Positions 9,296-18,047 of a DNA stretch of 64,000 nt are shown here, piece after piece. The position numbers and the translations under genes were made by a program. Under the pieces are notes generated by a model. It saw only the letters and a program-made list of their open reading frames with translations, was not told the DNA's origin and made no database searches. Positions within the stretch are counted from its first letter, which is position 1; every line of letters begins with the position of its first letter. The DNA lies in contig NZ_AP024884.1 in the NCBI RefSeq assembly GCF_024346955.1, positions 744,001-808,000 of the forward strand, in the 5' to 3' direction. This stretch comes from Vibrio mangrovi (GTDB taxonomy: Bacteria; Pseudomonadota; Gammaproteobacteria; Enterobacterales; Vibrionaceae).

Positions 9296-10291
9296 TTATG
9301 ACTTTCCCGGATTCCGGCGCACCCGTAGTTTTCTCGGCACCAGCTCAATACCAGGCTGATATCGTTTTGCAGTGGCGTTCAGGGCCACGGCCAGAGCACT
9401 GTCGGCAATCAGTTCAAACTGCTGAGGCAGTGAATTGATTTTAAAGGGTAAAAAGTCCAGTAGCCGGTTATCACCAAAGGTTGCCAGCCGAAGATTTCCC
9501 ATCAGATCCGGATGTTCCAGCAATACATCCAGAACACCTTCCAATAAAGTATATGAGGTTGAAACGATGGCATCCGGTACAGTACCTTTATTCACCCACC
9601 CACTGAAAATTTTCTTGCCTTCATCCCGGTTAAAGTGACCGCCATAGCCTTCCAGAATCTGAATCCCTTTATCCTTTACCGCAGTCTCAAAACCCAACTG
9701 ACGATCTTTAGAAATACTCAGTTCCGGCAATGCACCAATCAATCCGATAGACTGAATCCCCTCATCCAGAACGGAACGAGTCAAATCCAGCGCAGCACTG
9801 TAATCTTCACTGACGACACAAGCGAAAAATTCATCATCCAATGGACGGTCAATTGCAATCACCGGCGTTCCGGCCTGCTGTAGTCCCTGATAAAACTCAC
9901 TGGCATTCGGAATAGCGCTGGCAACGAACAAAGCATCGATCCGACGGGCGACTAACGTGTTGGCAACCGAAATTTCAGTGTCAGGATTATCATCAGAACA
10001 GGCGATCAGAATTTGATATCCGGCCTGTCGGGAGTTCTGTTCCAGCAATTTAGATAAGCGGGCATAACTGGTGTTTTCCAGATCGGGAATAATCAGACCG
10101 AATGACCGACTGTTCCCGGCTCGCAATGCTGAAGCCGTATGATCGGGGCGGTAATTATGAGCGTTAACCACTTCCATCACTTTCAGCTGTGTCTTTTCAC
10201 TGATGCGATACTTTTGTGCCTTTCCGTTGATCACATAACTTGCCGTGGTTTTAGACACGCCGGCCAACTTTGCAATTTCATCTAGTGTCAT
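9296..10291 (-). CDS. cra: Cra/FruR, LacI-family catabolite repressor/activator
   Basis: 331 residues, the usual Cra length. The N-terminal LacI-type HTH (MTLDEIAKLAGVSKTTASYV) continues into the hinge with NYRPDHTASALRAG, typical of Cra. The periplasmic-binding-protein-like core follows (residues about 60-331). Cra senses fructose-1-phosphate (and possibly FBP) and controls fructose and central carbon genes. It is divergent from fruBKA, with three Cra-like operators between them, so it probably controls fruBKA directly and perhaps itself. Confidence 0.93.
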   Translation of the reverse strand: MTLDEIAKLAGVSKTTASYVINGKAQKYRISEKTQLKVMEVVNAHNYRPDHTASALRAGNSRSFGLIIPDLENTSYARLSKLLEQNSRQAGYQILIACSDDNPDTEISVANTLVARRIDALFVASAIPNASEFYQGLQQAGTPVIAIDRPLDDEFFACVVSEDYSAALDLTRSVLDEGIQSIGLIGALPELSISKDRQLGFETAVKDKGIQILEGYGGHFNRDEGKKIFSGWVNKGTVPDAIVSTSYTLLEGVLDVLLEHPDLMGNLRLATFGDNRLLDFLPFKINSLPQQFELIADSALAVALNATAKRYQPGIELVPRKLRVRRNPGKS

Positions 10292-10365
10292 ATCGCTACT
10301 CTTGTTAGTGTGCGTCGGATCATATAAATAAAAATTAAGATCCTCAATCTCATTGCATTATATGC

Positions 10366-10377
10366 TGAATCGATTCA
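10366..10377. promoter_or_regulatory. Cra operator 1 (cra side)
   Basis: Perfect palindrome TGAATCGATTCA within GCTGAATCGATTCAC, close to the Cra consensus (TGAAACGTTTCA-like). It is nearest to the cra start. Confidence 0.75.
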
Positions 10378-10385
10378 CTATAAAA

Positions 10386-10401
10386 GCTGAAAGGATTCAG
10401 C
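10386..10401. promoter_or_regulatory. Cra operator 2
   Basis: GCTGAAAGGATTCAGC, 22 bases centre to centre from operator 1, about two helical turns. The spacing would allow cooperative binding. Confidence 0.7.
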
Positions 10402-10508
10402 AAAACTTAAAAATGATAGCGAAATCTAGTTTTTTGGACTATTCATTATATATCTTCAACACTATGAAAAATATGAAGTGATTTTTGCTGACTTTTTTTA
10501 ACTGAATA

Positions 10509-10523
10509 CTGAACCGATTCAGC
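10509..10523. promoter_or_regulatory. Cra operator 3 (fruB side)
   Basis: CTGAACCGATTCAGC about 115 bases before the fruB start, just where a fruBKA promoter would be expected. The stretch between operators 2 and 3 is AT-rich and holds no gene. Confidence 0.75.
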
Positions 10524-10638
10524 TTACATTATTGATAGAACGATTGTGCAGACATCTACAACTGCTAAAACTCCATAGAGAGAAGATCAGGCAAGTCTGA
10601 CACAGAAGCGCCGAATGACGGCAATAAAGGGGCCAAAC

Positions 10639-11778
10639 ATGCTGCAACTCACTCCTAATGACATCCATCTGGGACAATCTCAATCGAATAAACAAGATGC
10701 CATTCGCGCTATTGCTGCTCATCTGAGTGAAAAAGGACTCGTTGATGCCGGTTACGTTGAGGGAATGCTCAACCGGGAAGCACAGAATTCAACTTTCCTG
10801 GGTAACGGGATTGCGATTCCACACGGAACAACCGATACCCGTTCACTGGTCAAACAAACCGGTGTTGCCGTTCACCACTTCCCTCAAGGAGTTGACTGGG
10901 GTGACGGAAATACAGTTTATGTGGCGATCGGTATCGCTGCCAAATCCGATGAACACCTTGGCATTCTTAAACAGTTAACCAAAGTGCTGTCAGCAGACGG
11001 TGTAGAACAAAGACTGCAACAATCGACTCAGGCGCAGGAAATCATTGCCCTGCTCAATGGTGATGTTCAGTTTGAAGCTGATTTCGACGACACACTGATC
11101 CAGCTTCAGTTCCCGGCCAGCGACATGACTCAGCTTTCTGCGGTTGCCAGTGGTCTGCTTAAGAACAAAGGTTGCGTTGATGGTGAGTTTGTTGCCGATG
11201 TTATCGCAAAAGATGCAACGCCACTGGGGAATGGGCTATGGCTGACCAGTAGTCGTCAGGGCGTTTCCCGTACCGGTCTGGCATTGATTACTGCCAATGA
11301 TGCTTTTGACTTGCAAGGACAGTCAGTGAAAGGACTGATTGTGGTTGCAGCCTGCAACGGTTCACATCAGCCGTTGATGCAAAAAGTCTCTGAAATTGTC
11401 TTCCAGAAAAATCAGCAAGCGCTGTTTGCAACAGATAAACAAGCAGTTCTGGCGGCATTTGGTTTAGCTGAATCAGCTCCGGCAGCCGGTGCAGACAGCA
11501 GCGCCAACACAGCAATCTTCCAGGTGAAAAATCCACATGGTCTGCATGCCCGTCCGGGAGCGATGCTGGTTGCTGAAGCGAAGAAATTTGAAGCCAGCAT
11601 CAAAGTTGCCAACCTTGATGGTGACGGCAAAGCAGTGAATGCCAAGAGCCTGATGAAAGTCATTGCGCTGGGTGTGAAATGCGGACACAAACTTGAGTTT
11701 ACCGCAGACGGCCCGGATGCAGGTCAGGCGCTTGAAGCACTGGGTGCTGCAATTGATGCAGGTTTAGGCGAACAGTAA
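10639..11778 (+). CDS. fruB: PTS fructose-specific EIIA / HPr fusion (diphosphoryl transfer protein)
   Basis: 379 residues from ATG 10639. The AAGGGG at 10627-10632 decides this start over the ATG at 10615. Order: EIIA-Fru with the phospho-His in AIPHGT (His62), a central linker/M domain that looks like a degenerate second EIIA, and an HPr-like domain with NPHGLHARPGAM carrying the second phospho-His. It relays phosphate from EI to FruA. It is the first gene of fruBKA and lies downstream of three Cra operators. Confidence 0.95.
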   Translation: MLQLTPNDIHLGQSQSNKQDAIRAIAAHLSEKGLVDAGYVEGMLNREAQNSTFLGNGIAIPHGTTDTRSLVKQTGVAVHHFPQGVDWGDGNTVYVAIGIAAKSDEHLGILKQLTKVLSADGVEQRLQQSTQAQEIIALLNGDVQFEADFDDTLIQLQFPASDMTQLSAVASGLLKNKGCVDGEFVADVIAKDATPLGNGLWLTSSRQGVSRTGLALITANDAFDLQGQSVKGLIVVAACNGSHQPLMQKVSEIVFQKNQQALFATDKQAVLAAFGLAESAPAAGADSSANTAIFQVKNPHGLHARPGAMLVAEAKKFEASIKVANLDGDGKAVNAKSLMKVIALGVKCGHKLEFTADGPDAGQALEALGAAIDAGLGEQ

Positions 11779-11787
11779 GGGACCGTT

Positions 11788-12756
11788 ATGACAGATTCAG
11801 TTATGACAAATAAAGTGGTCACGATTACGCTCAACCCGGCACTGGATCTGACCGGAAGCCTTGAGACCTTACAGGTCGGTTCGGTCAGCCTGGTCAGTCA
11901 GGGATCGCTTCATGCAGCCGGAAAAGGCGTCAACGTTGCTCAGGTACTCAGTGATCTCGGTGCTGAAGTCACGGTCACCGGTTTTCTGGGTAAAGATAAT
12001 CAAGAGATGTTCTGTCAGTCATTCGACGCGATGGGTGCAACCGATGAGTTCATCCGCGTCGATGGCGCAACACGGATCAATGTCAAACTGGTTGAATCTT
12101 CCGGTGAAGTCAGCGATATCAACTTCCCCGGTGTGGAAGTTTCCCAACAGGCAATTGAAGACTTCGAGAAAACCTTGTTCCGTCTGGCAGCAAGTCACGA
12201 ATACTTTGTGCTGGCAGGCAGTCTGCCGAAAGGTATTTCTCCCCAGCTTTGTGCTTCCTGGATCGAAAAACTGCATGAACTTGGCAAGAAAGTGCTGTTT
12301 GACAGCAGCCGTGATGCACTTGCCGCTGGTCTGGACGCACATCCCTGGTTGATTAAACCGAATGATGAAGAACTGTCACACTTCGTCGGCAGACCACTCA
12401 AGTCAGCTGCCGAATGTCAGCAAGCGGCCGGCGAGCTGGCAGCCAAACAGATTGAAAATATCGTCGTCTCTATGGGTGCAGATGGTGTGATGTGGCTGAA
12501 CAATGATGAATGGCTACATGCAAAACCACCCCGGATGAATGTCGTCAGTACTGTTGGTGCCGGTGACACACTTGTTGCCGGACTCTGCTGGGGACACATG
12601 CAATCCATGAACAAGGAGGAACTGCTTACCTTTGCAACGGCTCTATCCGCGTTAGCAGTGAGTCAGGTGGGTGTCGGTGTTGCCGATATCCATGAGTTAA
12701 ACACCCTACAACAGCAAATCCAATTACAACCGTATAGCCCTGAGGCTAGTAATTAA
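11788..12756 (+). CDS. fruK: 1-phosphofructokinase
   Basis: 322 residues, PfkB/ribokinase family. The N-terminal TLNPALDLT and GKGVNVAQVL motifs and the C-terminal STVGAGDTLVAGLCWG signature (catalytic Asp in GAGD) are all present. It converts fructose-1-phosphate to fructose-1,6-bisphosphate with ATP. AAGGGA lies 5 bases before ATG 11788; the later in-frame ATG at 11803 is closer to the usual N-terminus but lacks such a site. It lies 9 bases after fruB. Confidence 0.95.
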   Translation: MTDSVMTNKVVTITLNPALDLTGSLETLQVGSVSLVSQGSLHAAGKGVNVAQVLSDLGAEVTVTGFLGKDNQEMFCQSFDAMGATDEFIRVDGATRINVKLVESSGEVSDINFPGVEVSQQAIEDFEKTLFRLAASHEYFVLAGSLPKGISPQLCASWIEKLHELGKKVLFDSSRDALAAGLDAHPWLIKPNDEELSHFVGRPLKSAAECQQAAGELAAKQIENIVVSMGADGVMWLNNDEWLHAKPPRMNVVSTVGAGDTLVAGLCWGHMQSMNKEELLTFATALSALAVSQVGVGVADIHELNTLQQQIQLQPYSPEASN

Positions 12757-12778
12757 GGACAACAATAAGGTCGTAACT

Positions 12779-14515
12779 ATGAAAATTGCCATTATTACCG
12801 CGTGCCCAAGTGGCGTCGCAAATAGCATCCTCGCGGCAGGATTATTAGAGCAGGCTGCAAAATCTCTGGACTGGTCAGCAACCGTTGAATGCCATTCTTC
12901 CGTTGTTGAAGGCTATACACTAACCAGTGCCGATATTGCCGAAGCAGAACTTGTTGTCATTGCTGCCAATACTCCTGTTGATACTACCCGTTTCGTTGGC
13001 AAGAAAGTTTATCAAAGCGATATTGCCGAATGTACTGCCGATCCGGTAGCTTATCTGAAAGTTGCTGCTGAAAAAGCACAGACACTTGAAAATGCCCGGC
13101 CAGTTGCAGCAGCACCGGCAGCATCTGCAAGTGCAGCGAAGAAAATTGTTGCAATTACAGCCTGCCCGACAGGTGTTGCACACACATTCATGGCAGCTGA
13201 AGCTCTGGAAAATACCGCGAAAACGATGGGACACGAAATCAAAGTGGAAACCCGTGGTTCTGTTGGTGCGAAAAACCAGCTGACGACAGAAGAAATCGCT
13301 GCGGCTGATCTGGTCATCATTGCTGCTGATATCGATGTTCCACTGGATCGTTTCAATGGAAAAATGCTCTACCGGACCAAAACCGGCCCGGCACTGAAGA
13401 AAACGAAAGAAGAGATTGAAAAAGCATTTGTTCAGGCAACTGTGTATCAGGGTTCTGGTTCAGGTTCTGCCGATACAGCTTCAGAAGAGAAGAAAGGTGT
13501 TTATAAACATCTGATGACAGGTGTATCACACATGCTGCCAGTGGTGGTTGCCGGTGGTTTGATCATCGCCCTGTCATTCGTATTCGGGATTGAAGCCTTT
13601 AAAGAAGAAGGCACTCTGGCCGCAGCACTGATGAAAATCGGTGGTGGTTCGGCATTTGCACTGATGATTCCGGTACTGGCGGGTTATATTGCATTCTCGA
13701 TTGCAGACCGTCCGGGACTTGCACCCGGTTTAGTCGGCGGTATGCTGGCAAGCTCTATCGGCTCTGGTTTCCTTGGTGGTATTGTCGCCGGTTTCATCGC
13801 CGGTTATACAGCCAAACTGATTGCAGATAAAGTTCAGTTGCCTCAATCAATGGAAGCACTGAAACCGATTCTGATCATTCCATTCCTGGCGACACTGGTG
13901 ACTGGTCTGATCATGATCTACGTGGTTGGTACTCCGGTTGCAAACATCATGGCTGGTATGACTTCATTCCTGGAAAATATGGGTTCAGGAAATGCAATTC
14001 TGCTGGGTATCATTCTGGGTGCAATGATGTGCTTTGACCTCGGTGGTCCGGTCAACAAAGCAGCGTACACATTTGGTGTTGGTCTGCTGGCTTCTCAGCA
14101 ATATCTGCCAATGGCTGCCATCATGGCTGCCGGTATGGTTCCTGCGCTGGGTATGGGTCTTGCAACCTTTATCGCTAAAAACAAATTCGATGCAAGTGAA
14201 CATGAAGCAGGTAAAGCCTCGTTTGTTCTGGGTCTGTGCTTCATTTCTGAAGGTGCAATTCCATTTGCTGCCAAAGATCCAATGCGCGTGATTCCATCAT
14301 GTATGGCTGGTGGTGCTGTCACAGGTGCTCTGTCTATGCTGTTCGGTGCAAAACTGATGGCACCTCACGGTGGTCTGTTCGTACTGCTTATTCCAAACGC
14401 TATTTCACCAGTCGTGATGTACCTGGTTGCAATTGCTGTCGGTACTGCGATAACAGGTGTCGGTTATGCAATGATTAAAACCCGTACAGAAGCAATTGAA
14501 GAAACTGTAGAATAA
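12779..14515 (+). CDS. fruA: PTS fructose transporter EIIB'BC
   Basis: 578 residues. Two EIIB-type domains come first (residues about 1-100 with ACPSG; 120-215 with ACPTGVAHTF, whose Cys is the phosphorylated residue of the second domain). The EIIC membrane domain follows (about 240-570, eight or more helices, with GGPVNKAAYTFG and GAIPFAAKDP motifs). It imports fructose as fructose-1-phosphate. Last gene of fruBKA, followed by a strong terminator. Confidence 0.95.
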   Translation: MKIAIITACPSGVANSILAAGLLEQAAKSLDWSATVECHSSVVEGYTLTSADIAEAELVVIAANTPVDTTRFVGKKVYQSDIAECTADPVAYLKVAAEKAQTLENARPVAAAPAASASAAKKIVAITACPTGVAHTFMAAEALENTAKTMGHEIKVETRGSVGAKNQLTTEEIAAADLVIIAADIDVPLDRFNGKMLYRTKTGPALKKTKEEIEKAFVQATVYQGSGSGSADTASEEKKGVYKHLMTGVSHMLPVVVAGGLIIALSFVFGIEAFKEEGTLAAALMKIGGGSAFALMIPVLAGYIAFSIADRPGLAPGLVGGMLASSIGSGFLGGIVAGFIAGYTAKLIADKVQLPQSMEALKPILIIPFLATLVTGLIMIYVVGTPVANIMAGMTSFLENMGSGNAILLGIILGAMMCFDLGGPVNKAAYTFGVGLLASQQYLPMAAIMAAGMVPALGMGLATFIAKNKFDASEHEAGKASFVLGLCFISEGAIPFAAKDPMRVIPSCMAGGAVTGALSMLFGAKLMAPHGGLFVLLIPNAISPVVMYLVAIAVGTAITGVGYAMIKTRTEAIEETVE

Positions 14516-14565
14516 GTAAACCTCAATCATAATGGAGCATGATACGCTCCGCTTCTTAGCCATTT

Positions 14566-14596
14566 GCCAGTGAGGCTTCCTCACTGGCTTTTTTTA
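14566..14596 (+). terminator. Rho-independent terminator of fruBKA
   Basis: GCCAGTGAGG / CCTCACTGGC stem-loop followed by a run of eight T. A smaller GGAGC/GCTCC hairpin lies just before it. Confidence 0.9.
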
Positions 14597-14632
14597 TTCT
14601 CTTCCCGGAAGCCAGCACAGGCTTAATCGGGT

Positions 14633-14668
14633 ATAAAAAATACCCTCAAACATAATGCCTGAGGGTAT
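14633..14668 (-). terminator. Terminator of the GH10 xylanase gene
   Basis: Inverted repeat ATACCCTCA / TGAGGGTAT (14640-14668). On the minus strand it is followed by TTTTTT. It lies about 75 bases after the xylanase stop. Confidence 0.75.
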
Positions 14669-14743
14669 TCAGAATCAGTGGCGGTTCACCGGATTGTTCC
14701 CTAACCTCACTGATAGTTGGTCAACAAACTACAACTCAACCGG

Positions 14744-16549
14744 TTAGCGGCCTAAGTAATTCATCAGCCACTGCATTGCCGGACGCTGCGTACCATCGTC
14801 GTAAATCAGTCCGGTACCGTCTCTCCAGGTTTTGCCGTCAACATATCCCCACAGGGTTATACCGGCAACTGCGTCAGAATTATAGAACAGCGGGAACTGA
14901 GCTTTCATCACATCCAGCTGAGCCTGATCATCGGTTTTCGCAACATCGTACTCTGAGATATAAATCGGTAATCCCAATGCAATGACTTTATCCAGATTTG
15001 CTTTCAGTCTGGATGTTGAGAAGTTTTCCAGACCGTGCGCCTGAAGACCAATTGCATCAACCACACCTGCTTGCACAGCCGGTTTCGCCATAGCAATGAA
15101 TTCGTCCGTATTCCAGCTCAGCACGTTGTAATCATTCAGAACCAGCGTTGCATTCGGGCAGTATTTACGTGCCAGTCTGAACGATTGGGTTACCCAGTCA
15201 TCCCCGAACGCATTTTTGGCAAACGCTGCCGGTGCATGGCCCGGTGTTGCTTCGTTCACTACATCGATAATATCGACATCCGGATAACGGGAACAGAAGT
15301 CATGAATCCACTCTTCGATTTCAGCGGCTTGTTCAGATGCACTGAGAGAAGTGATCCAGTTCGGATACTGACTGCCCCAGACAAAGGTATGCTGTTTAAA
15401 CGGAATATTGTGCTGTTTGGCATAATTATAGGCCGCATCAACACCGCTCCAGTTATAGACATCCCGTGTTCTTTCGACAGAACCCCATTTTCCTTCATTT
15501 TCCGGTGTAATCTGATTCCAGTATTTGGAGAAGTCAGATCTCACCTGACCAGAGGTTGTAATATTACCGACGAATTTCTTACCACCGCTGGAAGAACCGC
15601 CATCAGAAGAACCACCGCCTGAATTATCAGCATCACCGGCTTCTTCCAGAGTGAAGTCATCGGCATAGTAGCTGACACTGCTGCTGTCAGATTCAATAAT
15701 AAAGTGCTGGAACGGTGTACCTGTCTGGCTATATGAGCCTTTCAGTTCTGTCCACTGATAATCGGTCGCTTTGACAGTCGCAATCCGGACATATTCGTTG
15801 GTTGTTGAAGTATCAGCGTCGTCTGTCCGCTTTCCGGTCAGGATGATCGTTGTGTCAGACGTTCCCGGTGCCAGTTTGACCCATACGGATGCGTTATATT
15901 TTTTACCGTTGCTCAATGGATCAGGCTTAAAGGTAATCCCGTGCCAGGATGCGGTACGGTTGGAAATGAGCACACTGGCAGCGCCATTATGGCTATCCTG
16001 TGTTGTGCGGACAACATCACCCGAAGTAGATGACCAGTTGGTTAATCCATTCTCAACATCACCATTTTTTGCCAGACCAGCGGATGAACCGCCATCAGAA
16101 GGATCAGAACCTGATGAACCATCATCACCACCTGACGAACCATCATCACCGCCGTCAGCGGAGCGATTGGCACAGAAACCGATTTGTGAAGTGCTTTGCC
16201 CGGCCTGCAATGTTGTATACTGACCACTGCCGGAAACATGTGCGATATTGCCATCCTGTGTCCAGGCAGCATTCCAGAGTGACGTTACCGTTCCGCCGAT
16301 GTTCACATCGACTTCCCAGTTGTTCACGGCAGAACCATTGTTATTTGTCACCGTCAGATTGGCACAATAGCCAACGCCCCAGTCACTGGCGATATCCACC
16401 TGATGACTGACACCCGCAGTCCCGGCAACTGCACTCATAAATGGTATGCTAAAGACAGCAAAAGCGGTTAAAACCGATCCGGAAGTCCGGCACTGAAGCG
16501 CACGCTTCGTTTTTAAGCCCAGCCACTGTCGTTGCGTTTTTTTCTTCAT
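14744..16549 (-). CDS. Secreted modular endo-1,4-beta-xylanase (CBM2 - CBM4/9/22-like - GH10)
   Basis: 601 residues from ATG 16549, fixed by AAGGAGAT just upstream. A long signal peptide (basic start, cleavage after about residue 42) leads to a CBM2-like module (about 45-135, with Cys near both ends). Then come a Gly/Ser/Asp linker, a CBM4/9/22-type beta-sandwich (about 155-320), a second linker, and a C-terminal GH10 barrel. The GH10 acid/base Glu is in VVNEATPG and the nucleophile Glu in ISEYDVA; the WG(Q/S) and TLWGYVDG motifs are present. It would cut xylan outside the cell. Monocistronic. Confidence 0.92.
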   Translation of the reverse strand: MKKKTQRQWLGLKTKRALQCRTSGSVLTAFAVFSIPFMSAVAGTAGVSHQVDIASDWGVGYCANLTVTNNNGSAVNNWEVDVNIGGTVTSLWNAAWTQDGNIAHVSGSGQYTTLQAGQSTSQIGFCANRSADGGDDGSSGGDDGSSGSDPSDGGSSAGLAKNGDVENGLTNWSSTSGDVVRTTQDSHNGAASVLISNRTASWHGITFKPDPLSNGKKYNASVWVKLAPGTSDTTIILTGKRTDDADTSTTNEYVRIATVKATDYQWTELKGSYSQTGTPFQHFIIESDSSSVSYYADDFTLEEAGDADNSGGGSSDGGSSSGGKKFVGNITTSGQVRSDFSKYWNQITPENEGKWGSVERTRDVYNWSGVDAAYNYAKQHNIPFKQHTFVWGSQYPNWITSLSASEQAAEIEEWIHDFCSRYPDVDIIDVVNEATPGHAPAAFAKNAFGDDWVTQSFRLARKYCPNATLVLNDYNVLSWNTDEFIAMAKPAVQAGVVDAIGLQAHGLENFSTSRLKANLDKVIALGLPIYISEYDVAKTDDQAQLDVMKAQFPLFYNSDAVAGITLWGYVDGKTWRDGTGLIYDDGTQRPAMQWLMNYLGR

Positions 16550-16892
16550 ATTATCTCCTTTGAGTAAAACGCTGATATTTCTGTTGATCAGCTTCCCCTC
16601 ATTCACGAAGGAACGATGAAAAGCAGACTAAGTATTGACTTGCATATAAATCAAGACGCATACCGAGAGTATCAGCTAAATGCCGAATTTAGGAGATATC
16701 AATCCGGCTTTTGCTATTCCGGTTCATATATTTCTGAAACAGAATTTCATTCCTGCGATCCTGTTCTTGAATTGACGATCTGAATACACACCAGGCATGA
16801 CATTTTAAGATAACCCTACCCTATAAAAATGACCTCAGAATACGAGGATATTCTGAGGTCATTCAGGGGATTTCTCTTTAGAAACATGGCTG
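16550..16892. other. Intergenic stretch before the xylanase gene
   Basis: The part nearest the xylanase start should carry its promoter. No confident operator was recognised. The only clear structure is the terminator hairpin at 16826-16861. No small ORF with a credible ribosome site was seen. Confidence 0.5.
16821..16861 (-). terminator. Terminator of the lipoprotein gene at 16893-17846
   Basis: A perfect 15-base stem (AATGACCTCAGAATA and its complement) with a 6-base loop. On the minus strand it is followed by TTTTTATAG. Confidence 0.85.
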
Positions 16893-17846
16893 TCAGCGAC
16901 CGATAAGTTGCTCCACATCGATCGGCCCCATGTCACGAAAGAAAGTCTGTCCGAGTAAAACCGGAGAACTCCGTTGTGGAGTATCGGTCAGCATAAATTC
17001 TGTCCGCTCTTTGATCTCCCGGCCAAATTCCACCCAGGTAATCACCACAGCATGTTGCACATTGGCAGACGGAACTTTCATCCAGCGCATCACCGGTAAA
17101 CTGACGGAAGCACTCTTTTTCGCACCGGACAGGATACTGAACTGAACCCACTCTTTGCCATTGCGCCGGAAATAACTCATATCCGTGGTGTGTAGCTGTG
17201 AGATTGTTGCATCATGGTCAAACTGAACCGGAAATTTCTCATCGATTCCCGGCAGATATGCCCAATCTTTCTGATCGGATTCTTTTTGTTCAGGTGCTTT
17301 CTGTTCAGATACATTTAGCTCAGGTACTTTCTGTTCAGGTACTTTCTGTTCAGGCATCTTTTGTTCCGCTACGGATGTCTGAGGCGTTTTAATGACATTC
17401 GCCACCGCTTGTTTATTTGCTGAGGCTTTTGCATCTGCAACAGCAGCCTCCGGTAACTCAGGAGACACCGATGGCGAAGTGACGGGCGTTGTTACCGGTT
17501 CAGCCACTTCGGCCGTCTCTGCTTCAGCCTCTTTTGCCCCGGTCACTGCCACTGCACTAGCCTTCACATCTGTAGATTTGGCCTCAGCAGCCGGTTGCTC
17601 AGGCGGTACTCCGGCGTCATGGCCGGTACTCAGATTTGCTGCAACACCAACTGATGTTGAATCTGTACCAGGGTCAAATTCATACCCATAGGATTGATCG
17701 ATCTGCTGCATGACATCTTTTGTGTCAGGATGTACTACATCATGCTGCATTGCCGAAGTTTCGACACCGACAGAGATTGTACTGCTACACCCAACCAATC
17801 CACCGAATAGCATTAATGTTATCCATGACTTCCATGGTCGTTTCAT
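16893..17846 (-). CDS. Lipoprotein with C-terminal zinc-protease-like (PF05618-type) domain
   Basis: 317 residues from ATG 17846 (AGGTGA overlaps an in-frame GTG at 17855, so the ATG is preferred). A lipobox (GGLVGC) is followed by about 170 residues of Ala/Val/Glu-rich low complexity, including tandem EQK[VM]PEQK repeats. A C-terminal domain of about 125 residues resembles the 'ATP-dependent zinc protease' family, itself an aspartic-protease-like fold. The usual DTGA(K/T) active-site motif reads DHDAT here, so catalysis is uncertain. Probably periplasmic or outer-membrane anchored. Confidence 0.75.
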   Translation of the reverse strand: MKRPWKSWITLMLFGGLVGCSSTISVGVETSAMQHDVVHPDTKDVMQQIDQSYGYEFDPGTDSTSVGVAANLSTGHDAGVPPEQPAAEAKSTDVKASAVAVTGAKEAEAETAEVAEPVTTPVTSPSVSPELPEAAVADAKASANKQAVANVIKTPQTSVAEQKMPEQKVPEQKVPELNVSEQKAPEQKESDQKDWAYLPGIDEKFPVQFDHDATISQLHTTDMSYFRRNGKEWVQFSILSGAKKSASVSLPVMRWMKVPSANVQHAVVITWVEFGREIKERTEFMLTDTPQRSSPVLLGQTFFRDMGPIDVEQLIGR

Positions 17847-18047
17847 CCTATTCACCTATTTTTATTCTGCGACCTGAGATCGCATACTGGGTAATATCCG
17901 TTTTATTACTTATCAAATTGTGGCGCTTTATAGGTAATTTTCAAGATGTTAGGTGATATTTTGTCCTGCAAAGCACAAATTTCAGATCTTGCTCCACTGA
18001 GAAAAGCATCAGAACGAACAAAAATCAACCAATAGTAAAACAAAGAT

